From Anaerohalosphaeraceae bacterium (lineage in GTDB: Bacteria; Planctomycetota; Phycisphaerae; Sedimentisphaerales; Anaerohalosphaeraceae): DNA of 64,000 nt. Numbering within the stretch: position 1 is the first letter of the stretch; each line of letters begins with the position of its first letter. The notes under the pieces were generated by a model that ran no database searches, was not told the DNA's origin, and saw nothing but the letters and a program-made list of their open reading frames with translations. The translations under genes were made by a program, and so were the position numbers. The stretch is from contig JBBFLK010000008.1 in the NCBI GenBank assembly GCA_037479115.1, forward strand, positions 1-64,000. The letters are read 5' to 3'. Below, piece after piece: positions 39,575 through 46,488 of the stretch.

Positions 39575-40294
39575 ATGGCTTTATTAAACGTAAATATCGA
39601 CCACGTCGCCACGATTCGTCAGGCCCGAAGAACCGACGAGCCGGACCCTGTTTGGGCAGCCGTCCAATGCGAGCTGGCTGGTGCCAACGGCATTACGGTT
39701 CACCTTCGTCAGGACCGCAGACACATCAACGACCGGGACGTCCGACTGCTGAAGGAAACCGTCGCCTGCAAGTTTAATCTCGAGATGTCCATCGCAGAGC
39801 CGATTGTCCGGATTGCCGAACAGGTCGTTCCGGACCAGGTCACTCTCGTGCCGGAGAATCGGGCCGAGCTGACGACGGAAGGGGGGCTCGACTGCATACG
39901 CTGGCAAAAACAGATTCAAAAAGTCGTAAAAAGAATGCATAAAAAAGGCATTCTTGTCAGCGCTTTTATTCTGCCGGAAGAAAACCAGATAACGGCCGCC
40001 GCCGAAGCCGGCTGTGACGCCGTGGAACTGCATACGGGCCTCTACGCCAATGCCAAAACCGATCCAGCCATTGAGCAAACCCTCAATCAGCTGCGGGACG
40101 GACGGGATATTGCCTTTGCCGCCGGACTGGTTGTCCACGCCGGACACGGGTTAACCTACCGCAACATTCGGCCCATTGCCCGGATTGAAGGCCTCTGTGA
40201 ACTGAATATCGGACACAGCATTATCTCGCGGGCGGTGCTGGTCGGCCTGCGGCAGGCAACAGAAGAAATGATTCGACTTATCCAGAACAAATAA
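39575..40294 (+). CDS. pdxJ: Pyridoxine 5'-phosphate synthase PdxJ
   Basis: A 239-aa TIM-barrel enzyme of the DXP-dependent vitamin B6 pathway. It condenses 1-deoxyxylulose 5-phosphate with 3-amino-2-oxopropyl phosphate. Diagnostic blocks are LNVNIDHVATIRQARRTDEPDP at the N-terminus, GITVHLRQDRRHINDRD, FNLEMSIAE, GCDAVELHTG and VVHAGHGL near the end, plus ELNIGHSIISRAV. Full length for the family. dapA follows 11 bp later and is clearly co-transcribed, although the two pathways are unrelated. Confidence 0.96.
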   Translation: MALLNVNIDHVATIRQARRTDEPDPVWAAVQCELAGANGITVHLRQDRRHINDRDVRLLKETVACKFNLEMSIAEPIVRIAEQVVPDQVTLVPENRAELTTEGGLDCIRWQKQIQKVVKRMHKKGILVSAFILPEENQITAAAEAGCDAVELHTGLYANAKTDPAIEQTLNQLRDGRDIAFAAGLVVHAGHGLTYRNIRPIARIEGLCELNIGHSIISRAVLVGLRQATEEMIRLIQNK

Positions 40295-40305
40295 GGAAGC
40301 AAAAA

Positions 40306-41181
40306 ATGTTCAGCGGAAGCATGGTAGCGCTTATTACCCCCTTTCAGGACGGGCAGGTCGATTTTGAAACCCTCGAAGAACTGGTGGAGTTTCATCTGGA
40401 AAACGGCACAGACGGCATCGTGCCGGTCGGGACAACGGGAGAGTCCCCCACCCTCAGCTATGATGAACACAAAAAAGTCATCGAATGGGTTGTCAAAACC
40501 GTCGGCGGACGAGTCCCTGTGATTGCCGGCACGGGCTCCAACAGCACGGCAGAGGCCATTGAACTGACCGCTTTTGCCCGGAAAGTCGGCGCCGATGCCT
40601 CGCTTCAGGTCTGCCCCTATTACAACAAACCCACGCAAGAGGGGTTCTATCAGCACTTCAAGGCCATCGCAGAAGAAGTGGATATCCCGCTGGTTCTGTA
40701 CAATATTCCCGGCCGATGCGGCGGGACAGGTCTGACGCCTCAAACCGTCGCCCGTCTGGCTGAAATCGAAAACATCGTCGCCATCAAGGAAGCCACCGGC
40801 TCTCTGGATATGACCAGCGAGATTCTCTCCCTGTGCAATATCACCGTGCTGTCCGGAGATGACTCCCTGACCCTTCCCATCTGCTCGGTCGGCGGCAAAG
40901 GCGTTATCAGTGTGATAGCCAATATTGTTCCGGCCGATGTGAAAGCCATGACCGACCTGATTCTGGAAGGCGACTTTGTTTCCGCCCGCAAATGGCACCG
41001 AAAACTCTTCCCGCTGGCAAAGGCCATGCTCGGACTGGCCTCGAATCCGATTCCCATCAAAGCAGCAATGGCCATGCTGAACCTGGCACCGGAAGAGCTG
41101 CGTCTGCCGCTGACGCCGCTGAACGACGCTCAGAAAGCGCAGCTCCGCGAAGTCCTCGTCCAATACGGCATCCTCTCCTGA
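40306..41181 (+). CDS. dapA: 4-hydroxy-tetrahydrodipicolinate synthase DapA
   Basis: A 291-aa aldolase joining pyruvate and aspartate semialdehyde in lysine/diaminopimelate synthesis. The Schiff-base K161 is in AIKEATGS. Other marks are VGTTGESPTL (T44-T45), YYNKPTQEGFYQHF and the Tyr in VLYNIPGR (Y132). AAGGAAG precedes the ATG. Length and motifs are typical. No lysine riboswitch is present because the gene follows pdxJ directly. An intrinsic terminator follows the stop. Confidence 0.95.
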   Translation: MFSGSMVALITPFQDGQVDFETLEELVEFHLENGTDGIVPVGTTGESPTLSYDEHKKVIEWVVKTVGGRVPVIAGTGSNSTAEAIELTAFARKVGADASLQVCPYYNKPTQEGFYQHFKAIAEEVDIPLVLYNIPGRCGGTGLTPQTVARLAEIENIVAIKEATGSLDMTSEILSLCNITVLSGDDSLTLPICSVGGKGVISVIANIVPADVKAMTDLILEGDFVSARKWHRKLFPLAKAMLGLASNPIPIKAAMAMLNLAPEELRLPLTPLNDAQKAQLREVLVQYGILS

Positions 41182-41217
41182 GGCGCTTTTCGGTCCGTTT
41201 TTATCCTCTGAGAATCC

Positions 41218-41257
41218 AACGCAGATATCTCTTGAAAAGAGCGGTCTGCGTTTTTTT
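41218..41257 (+). terminator. Intrinsic terminator of pdxJ-dapA
   Basis: AACGCAGA (41218-41225) pairs with TCTGCGTT (41245-41252), with an inner CTCTT-GAAA-AGAG hairpin. A T-run extends to 41257. Confidence 0.8.
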
Positions 41258-41274
41258 GTTTCCACTCCTTACAA

Positions 41275-41348
41275 GGACGCATCTATCCGCTCTCGTTCCG
41301 GCAGCTATGCGTCCATTTTGGTCACCCCCGGCCAAAATGGACTTTTTT
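41275..41348 (+). promoter_or_regulatory. Terminator with overlapping alternative stem (attenuator-like)
   Basis: A second intrinsic terminator stands alone 60 bp after the first: GTCCATTTTGG (41311-41321) pairs with CCAAAATGGAC (41332-41342), followed by six T. Its 5' arm overlaps a competing 8-bp stem, GGACGCAT (41275-41282) with ATGCGTCC (41307-41314), so the two are mutually exclusive. The rest of the 399-bp gap before 41581 holds an AT-rich palindrome (41487-41507, CAGATTTTTT/AAAAAAATCTG) and nothing coding. Confidence 0.55.
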
Positions 41349-41580
41349 CCGTATCGGTCTTTCCACACACAGGTTTTAACGTTTGTTCGAAAAACGAAAC
41401 GGCCGAGCCGGTCAGTTCGCCTTCTTCAGCGATTCATTTTCCCTCCGACACAGAGATGTCGCATCCCCTTATATCACAGGCATTTGCAGATTTTTTAAAA
41501 AAATCTGTTCTGTCGGCACGGCCTTTGTATTTACTCCTGTCAGTTAAGTTCTCGAACGAAAAAAAGTAAAGACCTTACAA

Positions 41581-41985
41581 ATGTACATTGTCGCCAAAGC
41601 AAATGTTTTAGCAATTGGAGTGCACAAGCGAATCGAATCCTTAAAAGAATTGCCGATTCGATTGATTTGTCTGAATCGCGGAAACGATGCAGTTCGCTCT
41701 TTGAAAAATGAAACGATTCACAGTGTAATCAGTCATTGGCACCTGAAGGATATGCCGGACGGGGCCTTTCTGAAAGGCCTCAAAAGCATCCGTCCCGACA
41801 TGCCCACCATCGCCGTGATTGAATCCAACAATCCTCAGCAGGAGATTCAGGCCCGTTCGCTGGGCGTCTCGGCCGTGGTTACCGAGGATTGTTCGGAAGA
41901 CCATTTCCGGCAGATCGTCTGCGGCGTGCTCGGACTGCGGGATGCCGCGGTGCTCGAGGATCTGTACGCTGTGAAAGAACTGTAG
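41581..41985 (+). CDS. Degenerate receiver-domain (pseudo-receiver) protein
   Basis: A 134-aa stand-alone protein whose second half follows the CheY-like fold: HSVISHWHLKDMPDGAFLKG in place of the phospho-Asp strand, then MPTIAVIESNN, then LGVSAVVTEDCSEDHFRQIV. The acidic pair, the phospho-acceptor Asp, the Thr/Ser and the Lys of true receivers all appear replaced (Ser-His-Trp at the acceptor strand), so phosphorylation is unlikely. No output domain is attached. The structured repeat region lies directly downstream on the same strand before the next terminator, so the gene and that RNA may share a transcript. The role is unknown; the call rests on fold pattern only. Confidence 0.6.
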   Translation: MYIVAKANVLAIGVHKRIESLKELPIRLICLNRGNDAVRSLKNETIHSVISHWHLKDMPDGAFLKGLKSIRPDMPTIAVIESNNPQQEIQARSLGVSAVVTEDCSEDHFRQIVCGVLGLRDAAVLEDLYAVKEL

Positions 41986-42060
41986 GAGAAAGAGCTGCTC
42001 CGCAAAACAACGGAGCAGAACGGCAGGAGTAAGCAAACGTCCGGTTTTCCGGACGAAGAG

Positions 42061-42325
42061 AATATCTTTCCTCCTCCTCCAAATGTCGGGCTTGCATGCC
42101 AACGAACGGTGGTCTAAGCCCGACACAAAAACAGCCGCGGGGCCCTGAGCCCCGCGAAACAATATCTTTCCTCCTCCTCCAAATGTCGGGCTTAGAGGCC
42201 AACGAACGGTGGTTTAAGCCCGACACGAAAACAGCCGCGGGGCCCTGAGCCCCGCGAAACAATATCTTTTCCTCCTCCTCCAGTTGGGTTCGCCAGCCGC
42301 CAACCCTGACGACTGCGAACCCGAC
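42061..42325 (+). repeat. Tandem repeat: two 100-bp units plus a diverged third
   Basis: Units 42061-42160 and 42161-42260 differ at 5 positions. Each reads AATATCTTTCCTCCTCCTCC, then hairpin A (42084-42093 with 42116-42125, and the same +100), then hairpin B (CGCGGGGC/GCCCCGCG, 42136-42156 and +100). The third copy keeps the pyrimidine tract (42261-42281) and a hairpin A of the same length (42283-42292 with 42316-42325) but lacks hairpin B. Differences between units 1 and 2 lie outside the stems. Confidence 0.9.
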
Positions 42326-42435
42326 ATTATCAGCAAAGCAGACCCTCCGTCTTCTGAATATAGCAAAGGGCGCAAGTCCGTCGTTGTGAAGTGTGTGTTG
42401 CGTATGGAAGAGGCGGGACCGAGTTTTTCCCGCTA

Positions 42436-42479
42436 ATCGGGCCTCAGACAGTCGCCGCTGTCTGAGGCCCGATTTTTTT
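42436..42479 (+). terminator. Strong intrinsic terminator ending the repeat-bearing transcript
   Basis: ATCGGGCCTCAGACAG (42436-42451) pairs perfectly with CTGTCTGAGGCCCGAT (42458-42473) around TCGCCG, followed by six further T. It is the longest perfect terminator stem I found in the window. Confidence 0.92.
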
Positions 42480-42550
42480 CCGGCTTGCTATTCTCCCTGC
42501 TTCCTGCTACTCTTATTCGAAAGAAAACAGCGGTTCAAAAGGAAAATCCT

Positions 42551-42982
42551 ATGAAACGTCCGATTTATTCAAACTTATGCAGGGGGGGAGTGCTCGCTGC
42601 GGTCCTCTTGGGTCTGAACGGCTGTGTCGAACGGCGTCTGACGATTCTGACGGACCCGCCGGATGCACTGGTGTGGCTCAATGATGAAGAAATCGGCCGA
42701 ACTCCGGTCACCGTCGGCTTTAACTGGTACGGAGACTACAAAGTCCGCATTGAAAAAGAAGGATATGAAATCATCCGCACCAACAAGGCCCTGAAGCGTC
42801 CGCCGGAAGATTATTTCCCCCTCGATTTTCTGGCGGAAGTGCTCTGGCCCGGCACCATTCGGCGGGACTTTGCGTGGAGTTTTGCCCTTGAGCCCGCTGT
42901 CAACCCGACGGCCGAGCAGCTGCTTGAACAGGCGGATGCCTTTCGCCAGAGAGCCGGCCGCGACCTTCCCGCCGCCCCCTGA
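42551..42982 (+). CDS. PEGA-domain lipoprotein
   Basis: A 143-aa predicted lipoprotein. ATG 42551 follows AAAAGGA and starts a signal peptide ending LGLNGCVERR (lipobox Cys about 26). A PEGA-type beta-domain follows: LTILTDPPDALVWLNDEEIGRTPVTV, split here by sense only, then YKVRIEKEGYE. Such domains are surface-exposed accessory modules; no catalysis is expected. A C-terminal EQLLEQADAFRQRAGRD helix is typical of planctomycete members of this lipoprotein group. It stands immediately after the terminator at 42479, so it probably has its own promoter, which I could not identify. Confidence 0.8.
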   Translation: MKRPIYSNLCRGGVLAAVLLGLNGCVERRLTILTDPPDALVWLNDEEIGRTPVTVGFNWYGDYKVRIEKEGYEIIRTNKALKRPPEDYFPLDFLAEVLWPGTIRRDFAWSFALEPAVNPTAEQLLEQADAFRQRAGRDLPAAP

Positions 42983-42993
42983 AACACCGGCCG

Positions 42994-43677
42994 TCAGAAA
43001 GAAATCCGATAGCCCTGGCCGTGAACGGTCTTGATCAGATTGCGGGCGGGCCCCAGTTTTTTGCGAAGAGCGGCCACGTGGACGTCCACAATCCGTTCGT
43101 TTTCCCCGGAGGAAGACGGGCCTGCCGCCTTCAAAAGTTCTTCCCGGCTTCGAACGGCCCCTTCCGCCCGGATAAGTTCTGTGAGGATGGCAAACTCGGC
43201 CGGCGTCAGGTCCACGGGCTTGCCTTCCACAAACACCTGCCGTCCCGACGGGAACACGCGGACCGACCCGACGGCAAGAATTTCCTGGACACTCGACGGA
43301 ATCGGCCGGCTTCGGCGCAGAACAGCCTCCATCCGCGCCAGCAGCACCGGCATGCTGAACGGCTTGGTGATGTAGTCATCCGCCCCGACACTCAGCCCGA
43401 CAATGATATCCGTCTCCGTATCCTTAGCGGTCAGCAGGATAATCGGGATGGAGGCGGTCTTTTCGCTGTTCTTCAGCCGGGCCGTCAGCTGAATGCCCGA
43501 AATATCCCCCAGCAGAATATCCAGCAGAATCAAATCCGGCGGTTCTTTTTCAATTTCACGGAGGGCTTCCTGTCCGCACAGTGCCGTGCGAACCTGATAG
43601 CCGTGCTGCTCCAGACTCATCTGCAGCAGGTCCAGCAGGTCCTGCTGATCATCCACAATCAAGATTCTTCGATTCAT
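42994..43677 (-). CDS. OmpR/PhoB-family response regulator (orphan)
   Basis: A 227-aa two-component regulator. The receiver domain (1-120) has acidic pair D9-D10, phospho-acceptor D53 (LILLDILLGDISG), switch Thr in IILLTAKD and Lys in DDYITKPFS. The winged-helix DNA-binding domain (about 130-225) has VDLTPAEFAILTELIRAEG and RIVDVHVAALRKKLG, ending VHGQGYRISF. No histidine kinase is encoded next to it. It lies downstream of fliS and flagellin on the same strand, but a terminator separates them, so a link to motility is only positional. Confidence 0.93.
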   Translation of the reverse strand: MNRRILIVDDQQDLLDLLQMSLEQHGYQVRTALCGQEALREIEKEPPDLILLDILLGDISGIQLTARLKNSEKTASIPIILLTAKDTETDIIVGLSVGADDYITKPFSMPVLLARMEAVLRRSRPIPSSVQEILAVGSVRVFPSGRQVFVEGKPVDLTPAEFAILTELIRAEGAVRSREELLKAAGPSSSGENERIVDVHVAALRKKLGPARNLIKTVHGQGYRISF

Positions 43678-43712
43678 AGCGATTTATTGTAGGCGGATGT
43701 TTTGCGCTGTCT

Positions 43713-43743
43713 ATAAAAAAAGCCGTTTCCTGTGAAACGGCTT
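43713..43743 (-). terminator. Intrinsic terminator of the flagellin-fliS unit
   Basis: On the - strand, AAGCCGTTTC, a 4-nt loop and GAAACGGCTT form a 10-bp stem (43720-43743) followed by a T-run (43714-43720). It lies 25 bp after the fliS stop. Confidence 0.85.
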
Positions 43744-43768
43744 GTATTCTTCTGACCCAACGGCCCTG

Positions 43769-44125
43769 TCAGCAGATAGCCCGCCAACTCTGATTGAGCT
43801 CCTCCAGAAGTGAAATCACTTCTTCGATCATTTTCGCGTCTTTTCGGATGTTGGCCTGCGTCAGATGACGCTGCATAAAATTGTAAAGGGCTCGAAGATT
43901 CTGAGCAATTTGACCGCCCTTTTCCATATCCAGCACGGTGTTCAGCTCAAACAGAATATCCTGGGCTTTGCCGATGTGCCTTCCTTTGGCTGCCATATCT
44001 CCCCGCCGCAAGTCCTCCAGGGCCTGACGGAGAAACTTAATTGCTCCGTCGTAAAGCATCACAATCAAACGCCCGCGGCTTTGGGTGCTGATGGCGGTTT
44101 CCTGATAGACATTGAATCCGTTCAT
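43769..44125 (-). CDS. fliS: Flagellar secretion chaperone FliS
   Basis: A 118-aa cytoplasmic helical-bundle chaperone that binds the C-terminus of flagellin before export. Diagnostic features are the N-terminal YQETAISTQSRGRLIVMLYDGAI segment, with LIVMLYDGAIKFL as its core, and the helix NLRALYNFMQRHLTQANIRKD. ATG 44125, 8 nt after GGAG, is preferred to the GTG two codons upstream. It lies about 140 bp downstream of its expected client, the flagellin gene. Length is normal. Confidence 0.92.
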   Translation of the reverse strand: MNGFNVYQETAISTQSRGRLIVMLYDGAIKFLRQALEDLRRGDMAAKGRHIGKAQDILFELNTVLDMEKGGQIAQNLRALYNFMQRHLTQANIRKDAKMIEEVISLLEELNQSWRAIC

Positions 44126-44204
44126 AACCACACTCCGGACAATTTTCTTCCGGCCGCAACACCGGAGACTTCCCTTCCCTGACCGCCTTGTTAAAGATTC
44201 GGAA

Positions 44205-44231
44205 GACGGCCGCCGTTTCTCAGCGGCCGTC
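44205..44231. other. GC-rich hairpin between flagellin and fliS
   Basis: GACGGCCGC (44205-44213) pairs with GCGGCCGTC (44223-44231) around a 9-nt loop. No proper T-run follows on -, so it may attenuate fliS expression or stabilise flagellin mRNA instead of fully terminating. Confidence 0.45.
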
Positions 44232-44264
44232 CTCCGGTTTTATCCTGAATCCTGTCAGAGGCGT

Positions 44265-45080
44265 TTACCGAAGCAGATTCAGCGCCATCTGAGGCATAGA
44301 ATTGGCCTGAGCCAGCATCGCCACGCCGGCCTGCGCCAGCACCTGCTTGCGAGTCAGGGCCGCCATCTCCGTCGCCACATCGACATCCGAAATACGGGAC
44401 TCGGACGCCATCATGTTTTCGGCCTGAATGTTGAGCACTTCGTTCGTGCTTTCCAGGCGGTTGATCATATAGCCCAGATAAGCGCGGGCACTGTCTTTCA
44501 TCTCAATCGCCGCGGTGACCAGACTCAACGCTGCTTCTGCACTGCTTCCGGTTGTTCCGGCAATCGACACAGCGGAACTTCCGAACAGAGCGGACGTCTG
44601 CACATCCACTGAATTGACATCAATGTAGGAATTTTCACCGAAATGAATCCGAATAGCGGCGGAATTGTTCAGCATGTTGATGCTGTTGAAATTGGCCGTT
44701 TGGGCAATTCGGTCAATTTCCCGCATCATCTGCTGGAACTCGTTGTTCATAATGTTCCGCTGCTGTTCTGAATACGAGCCCGTAGCCGCCTGTTCGGCCA
44801 GCTCTTTCATTCGAATCAGCGCATTGTCAATGGTCGCCATCGCACCTTCCATCACCTGGAGCATACTGATGGCGTCCTGCGCATTTCGAGAGCCCTGCTT
44901 GATCACCGCAATGTCGGCCCGCATCAACTCACGGACCGCCAAACCTGCCGCATCATCCTTGGCACTGTTAATGCGCTGGCCGGACGACAACCGCTCAATC
45001 GACCGCGCCAACGAATCATAGCTCATGCCAAGCTGGCGGGCGGCATTTTCCGCCATAATGTTACTTTTGATTGACAGCAT
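44265..45080 (-). CDS. fliC: Flagellin
   Basis: A 271-aa flagellar filament protein consisting almost only of the conserved D0/D1 helices. The N-terminal part shows SYDSLARSIERLSSGQRINS, AKDDAAGLAVRELMRADI and AISMLQVMEGAM. The C-terminal part shows RISDVDVATEMAALTRKQVL and ends with ANSMPQMALNLLR. The variable D2/D3 region is reduced to about 60 residues. AAGGAG precedes the ATG. A sigma-28-type promoter lies about 130 bp upstream. With the neighbouring fliS it shows the organism is, or has a stage that is, flagellated. Confidence 0.95.
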   Translation of the reverse strand: MLSIKSNIMAENAARQLGMSYDSLARSIERLSSGQRINSAKDDAAGLAVRELMRADIAVIKQGSRNAQDAISMLQVMEGAMATIDNALIRMKELAEQAATGSYSEQQRNIMNNEFQQMMREIDRIAQTANFNSINMLNNSAAIRIHFGENSYIDVNSVDVQTSALFGSSAVSIAGTTGSSAEAALSLVTAAIEMKDSARAYLGYMINRLESTNEVLNIQAENMMASESRISDVDVATEMAALTRKQVLAQAGVAMLAQANSMPQMALNLLR

Positions 45081-45212
45081 AGTCTGACTCCTTACAAAAA
45101 GAAGGTTTGCCTTTGCCCCTGTCAGGACATTTCCAAGGGACGTTTCCGCTTCGACTTTTCAAACATCAATTGCAGAGCCGCCGACTTCGAACAGCTCTGA
45201 AATCCATTACCA

Positions 45213-45239
45213 TTATCGAACAGCAAAAACCCCACTTTA
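45213..45239 (-). promoter_or_regulatory. Sigma-28 (FliA) type flagellin promoter
   Basis: On the - strand, TAAAGTGG (45232-45239), exactly 11 bp and TTCGATAA (45213-45220) match TAAAGTTT-N11-GCCGATAA at 12 of 16 positions. The predicted leader is about 125 nt. In the remainder of the 437-bp gap to 45517 I see only AT-rich sequence and no gene. Confidence 0.7.
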
Positions 45240-45517
45240 GAGGCCTAAACCCCCTATTTTGACACATTCCTGCGAAGGACCGATAGTGCTTTGGATGGCG
45301 AAGGTGAAAACCCAAATCAACGGAAGAAAAAAAATCTTCTCAAATGAATTTTTTTTGAAAAGAAATGTTTTCCTGTTCTGACTTTCGTTTATAGGACGTG
45401 GAAACTCCATTCAGGGTTTGAATCCAAACAGAGGATTGTCCGAAGAATTATCGGACGAACAAAAGGGGGCGTCAAAACGAAAATGATATTGCGTCTGAAC
45501 CTGTTTTTCTTTCCGGC

Positions 45518-46021
45518 TCAGCTGAGTTTGGCAGTAAGGTCCCGAATCAGCCCCTGCAGCACACTGGGAGGAAGGTCGCTCAGTTCCGGTTCCGGGCGCT
45601 CCGCTCGGGCCATCGCCGCCAGAATCCGCAGCGTCATTTTCTTCATCGGTTTGAGGGCCAGAAATGTTTTGTCCGCAGAAGCCAGCTCTCCGTCCGCCAT
45701 CTGCCGCAGATAAAGAATGACCTTCTTAATCACCTCGGTCTCATCCAGCTCCGCTGTCGAAACGGCCGTTTCCTCACTCGGCAGCCGGCTTTCATGCAGA
45801 ATATGCTGTGTCAGGTTATGCGTCTCCCGCATCATTTCCTGGATGCGGCTTTCCTCCGCTTCATCAATCGGAGCCAGACGAAGCTCCTCCTCATCCTCCG
45901 ACTTGGGCAGCGGAATATAGCACCGATGTCCGCAGTACGGACAGCTGCCCCACTTGCCTCCTGCCTGGTCCGGTGCTTTGATTTTTTTCTTGCACGATTC
46001 ACAGTGAAAACTGATCGGCAT
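45518..46021 (-). CDS. Zinc-ribbon protein of unknown function
   Basis: A 167-aa cytoplasmic protein. The N-terminus has two CxxC knuckles (C7/C10 and C27/C30) forming a zinc ribbon of the kind common in planctomycete hypothetical proteins (FHCESCKKKIKAPDQAGG, then CPYCGH). It is followed by a long charged helical region (about 45-165) without recognisable domains. No signal peptide. It lies 27 bp downstream of queF, so possibly in one operon, but nothing links it functionally to queuosine synthesis. DNA or RNA binding is conceivable. Confidence 0.7.
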   Translation of the reverse strand: MPISFHCESCKKKIKAPDQAGGKWGSCPYCGHRCYIPLPKSEDEEELRLAPIDEAEESRIQEMMRETHNLTQHILHESRLPSEETAVSTAELDETEVIKKVILYLRQMADGELASADKTFLALKPMKKMTLRILAAMARAERPEPELSDLPPSVLQGLIRDLTAKLS

Positions 46022-46048
46022 ACCAAACTCCCTTAGACATCCCTCTCG

Positions 46049-46417
46049 TTAAGCCCGTTTGCGGGTTCTTTTCCGAAATTCTGCCCGAACGTCCGTCGTA
46101 ATCCCGCCCCGCGGAGTAAAGGAAGAAGTAATCCGCATCCATCGAGGAGCCGCCGCACCGGACAGGTCATCCAGAATCTCATTAGTCAAATGCTCATAAA
46201 AGACGCCCCGGCTGCGATAGCTCTGCAGATAGTACTTCAGACTTTTCAGTTCTATGCACTTGCGGTCAGGGATATATTCAATGAGGATCTGCCCAAAATC
46301 GGGCTGTCCGGTCTTCGGACATACACTCGTAAATTCCGGACAGCGGATGGTAATCACATAATCGCGTCGAGGATAGGGATTATCGAACAGTTCAATCGCA
46401 GGTTTTTCAACACTCAT
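46049..46417 (-). CDS. queF: NADPH-dependent 7-cyano-7-deazaguanine reductase QueF
   Basis: A 122-aa (type I, short) nitrile reductase converting preQ0 to preQ1 for queuosine tRNA modification. The catalytic Cys33 and Asp40 are in [16 protein letters not shown]. The NADPH/QueF motif region is [17 protein letters not shown], with later [12 protein letters not shown] and [14 protein letters not shown]. The start at ATG 46417, after GGGAG, gives normal length; a longer frame to 46468 overlaps the divergent promoter. It is divergent from queC with a 71-bp gap. Confidence 0.94.
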   Translation of the reverse strand: MSVEKPAIELFDNPYPRRDYVITIRCPEFTSVCPKTGQPDFGQILIEYIPDRKCIELKSLKYYLQSYRSRGVFYEHLTNEILDDLSGAAAPRWMRITSSFTPRGGITTDVRAEFRKRTRKRA

Positions 46418-46447
46418 TTGGACTCCCGGCTGACAATCTGTTATACT
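46418..46447 (+). promoter_or_regulatory. Sigma-70-like promoter for queC
   Basis: TTGGAC (46418-46423), an 18-bp spacer and TATACT (46442-46447) end about 41 bp before the queC ATG. The element abuts the queF start codon. No preQ1 riboswitch fold is apparent. Confidence 0.5.
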
Positions 46448-46488
46448 GGGTATCTTAACAAAAACCATCTGGATTTCAAGATAAGACT

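Larger units (their letters stand above)
41995..42479 (+). ncRNA. Candidate structured non-coding RNA / long 3' UTR with repeated hairpin modules and CCUCC tracts
   Basis: There is no credible ORF here, but dense ordered structure. Hairpins: 41995-42018 (CTGCTCCG stem); 42038-42055 (CGTCCGG, TTTT, CCGGACG); the three-copy repeat; a mini-hairpin AGAC-CCTCC-GTCT (42340-42352) with the CCTCC presented in the loop; GCGGGA/TCCCGC (42413-42432); and a final 16-bp terminator. Orientation + is fixed by the terminal T-run. No promoter was recognised between 41985 and 42060, so it may be processed from the mRNA of the pseudo-receiver gene. It matches no RNA family I can recall (not tmRNA, RNase P, 6S or SRP). 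Confidence 0.55.

Noticed and set aside
42061-42325. CRISPR array
   Set aside because: Units are 100 bp, directly adjacent and without spacers; only about 2.4 copies and no cas genes.
42330-42435. c-di-GMP (GEMM) or other known riboswitch, suggested by GGGCGCAAGTCC and the terminator downstream
   Set aside because: The conserved GEMM core and tetraloop receptor are not present, and no other known aptamer could be matched by eye.
42061-42982. Type III toxin-antitoxin locus (RNA repeats, terminator, toxin gene)
   Set aside because: The order is right, but the gene after the terminator encodes a PEGA-domain lipoprotein with a lipobox, not a ToxN-like endoribonuclease, and the units are much longer than known antitoxin repeats.
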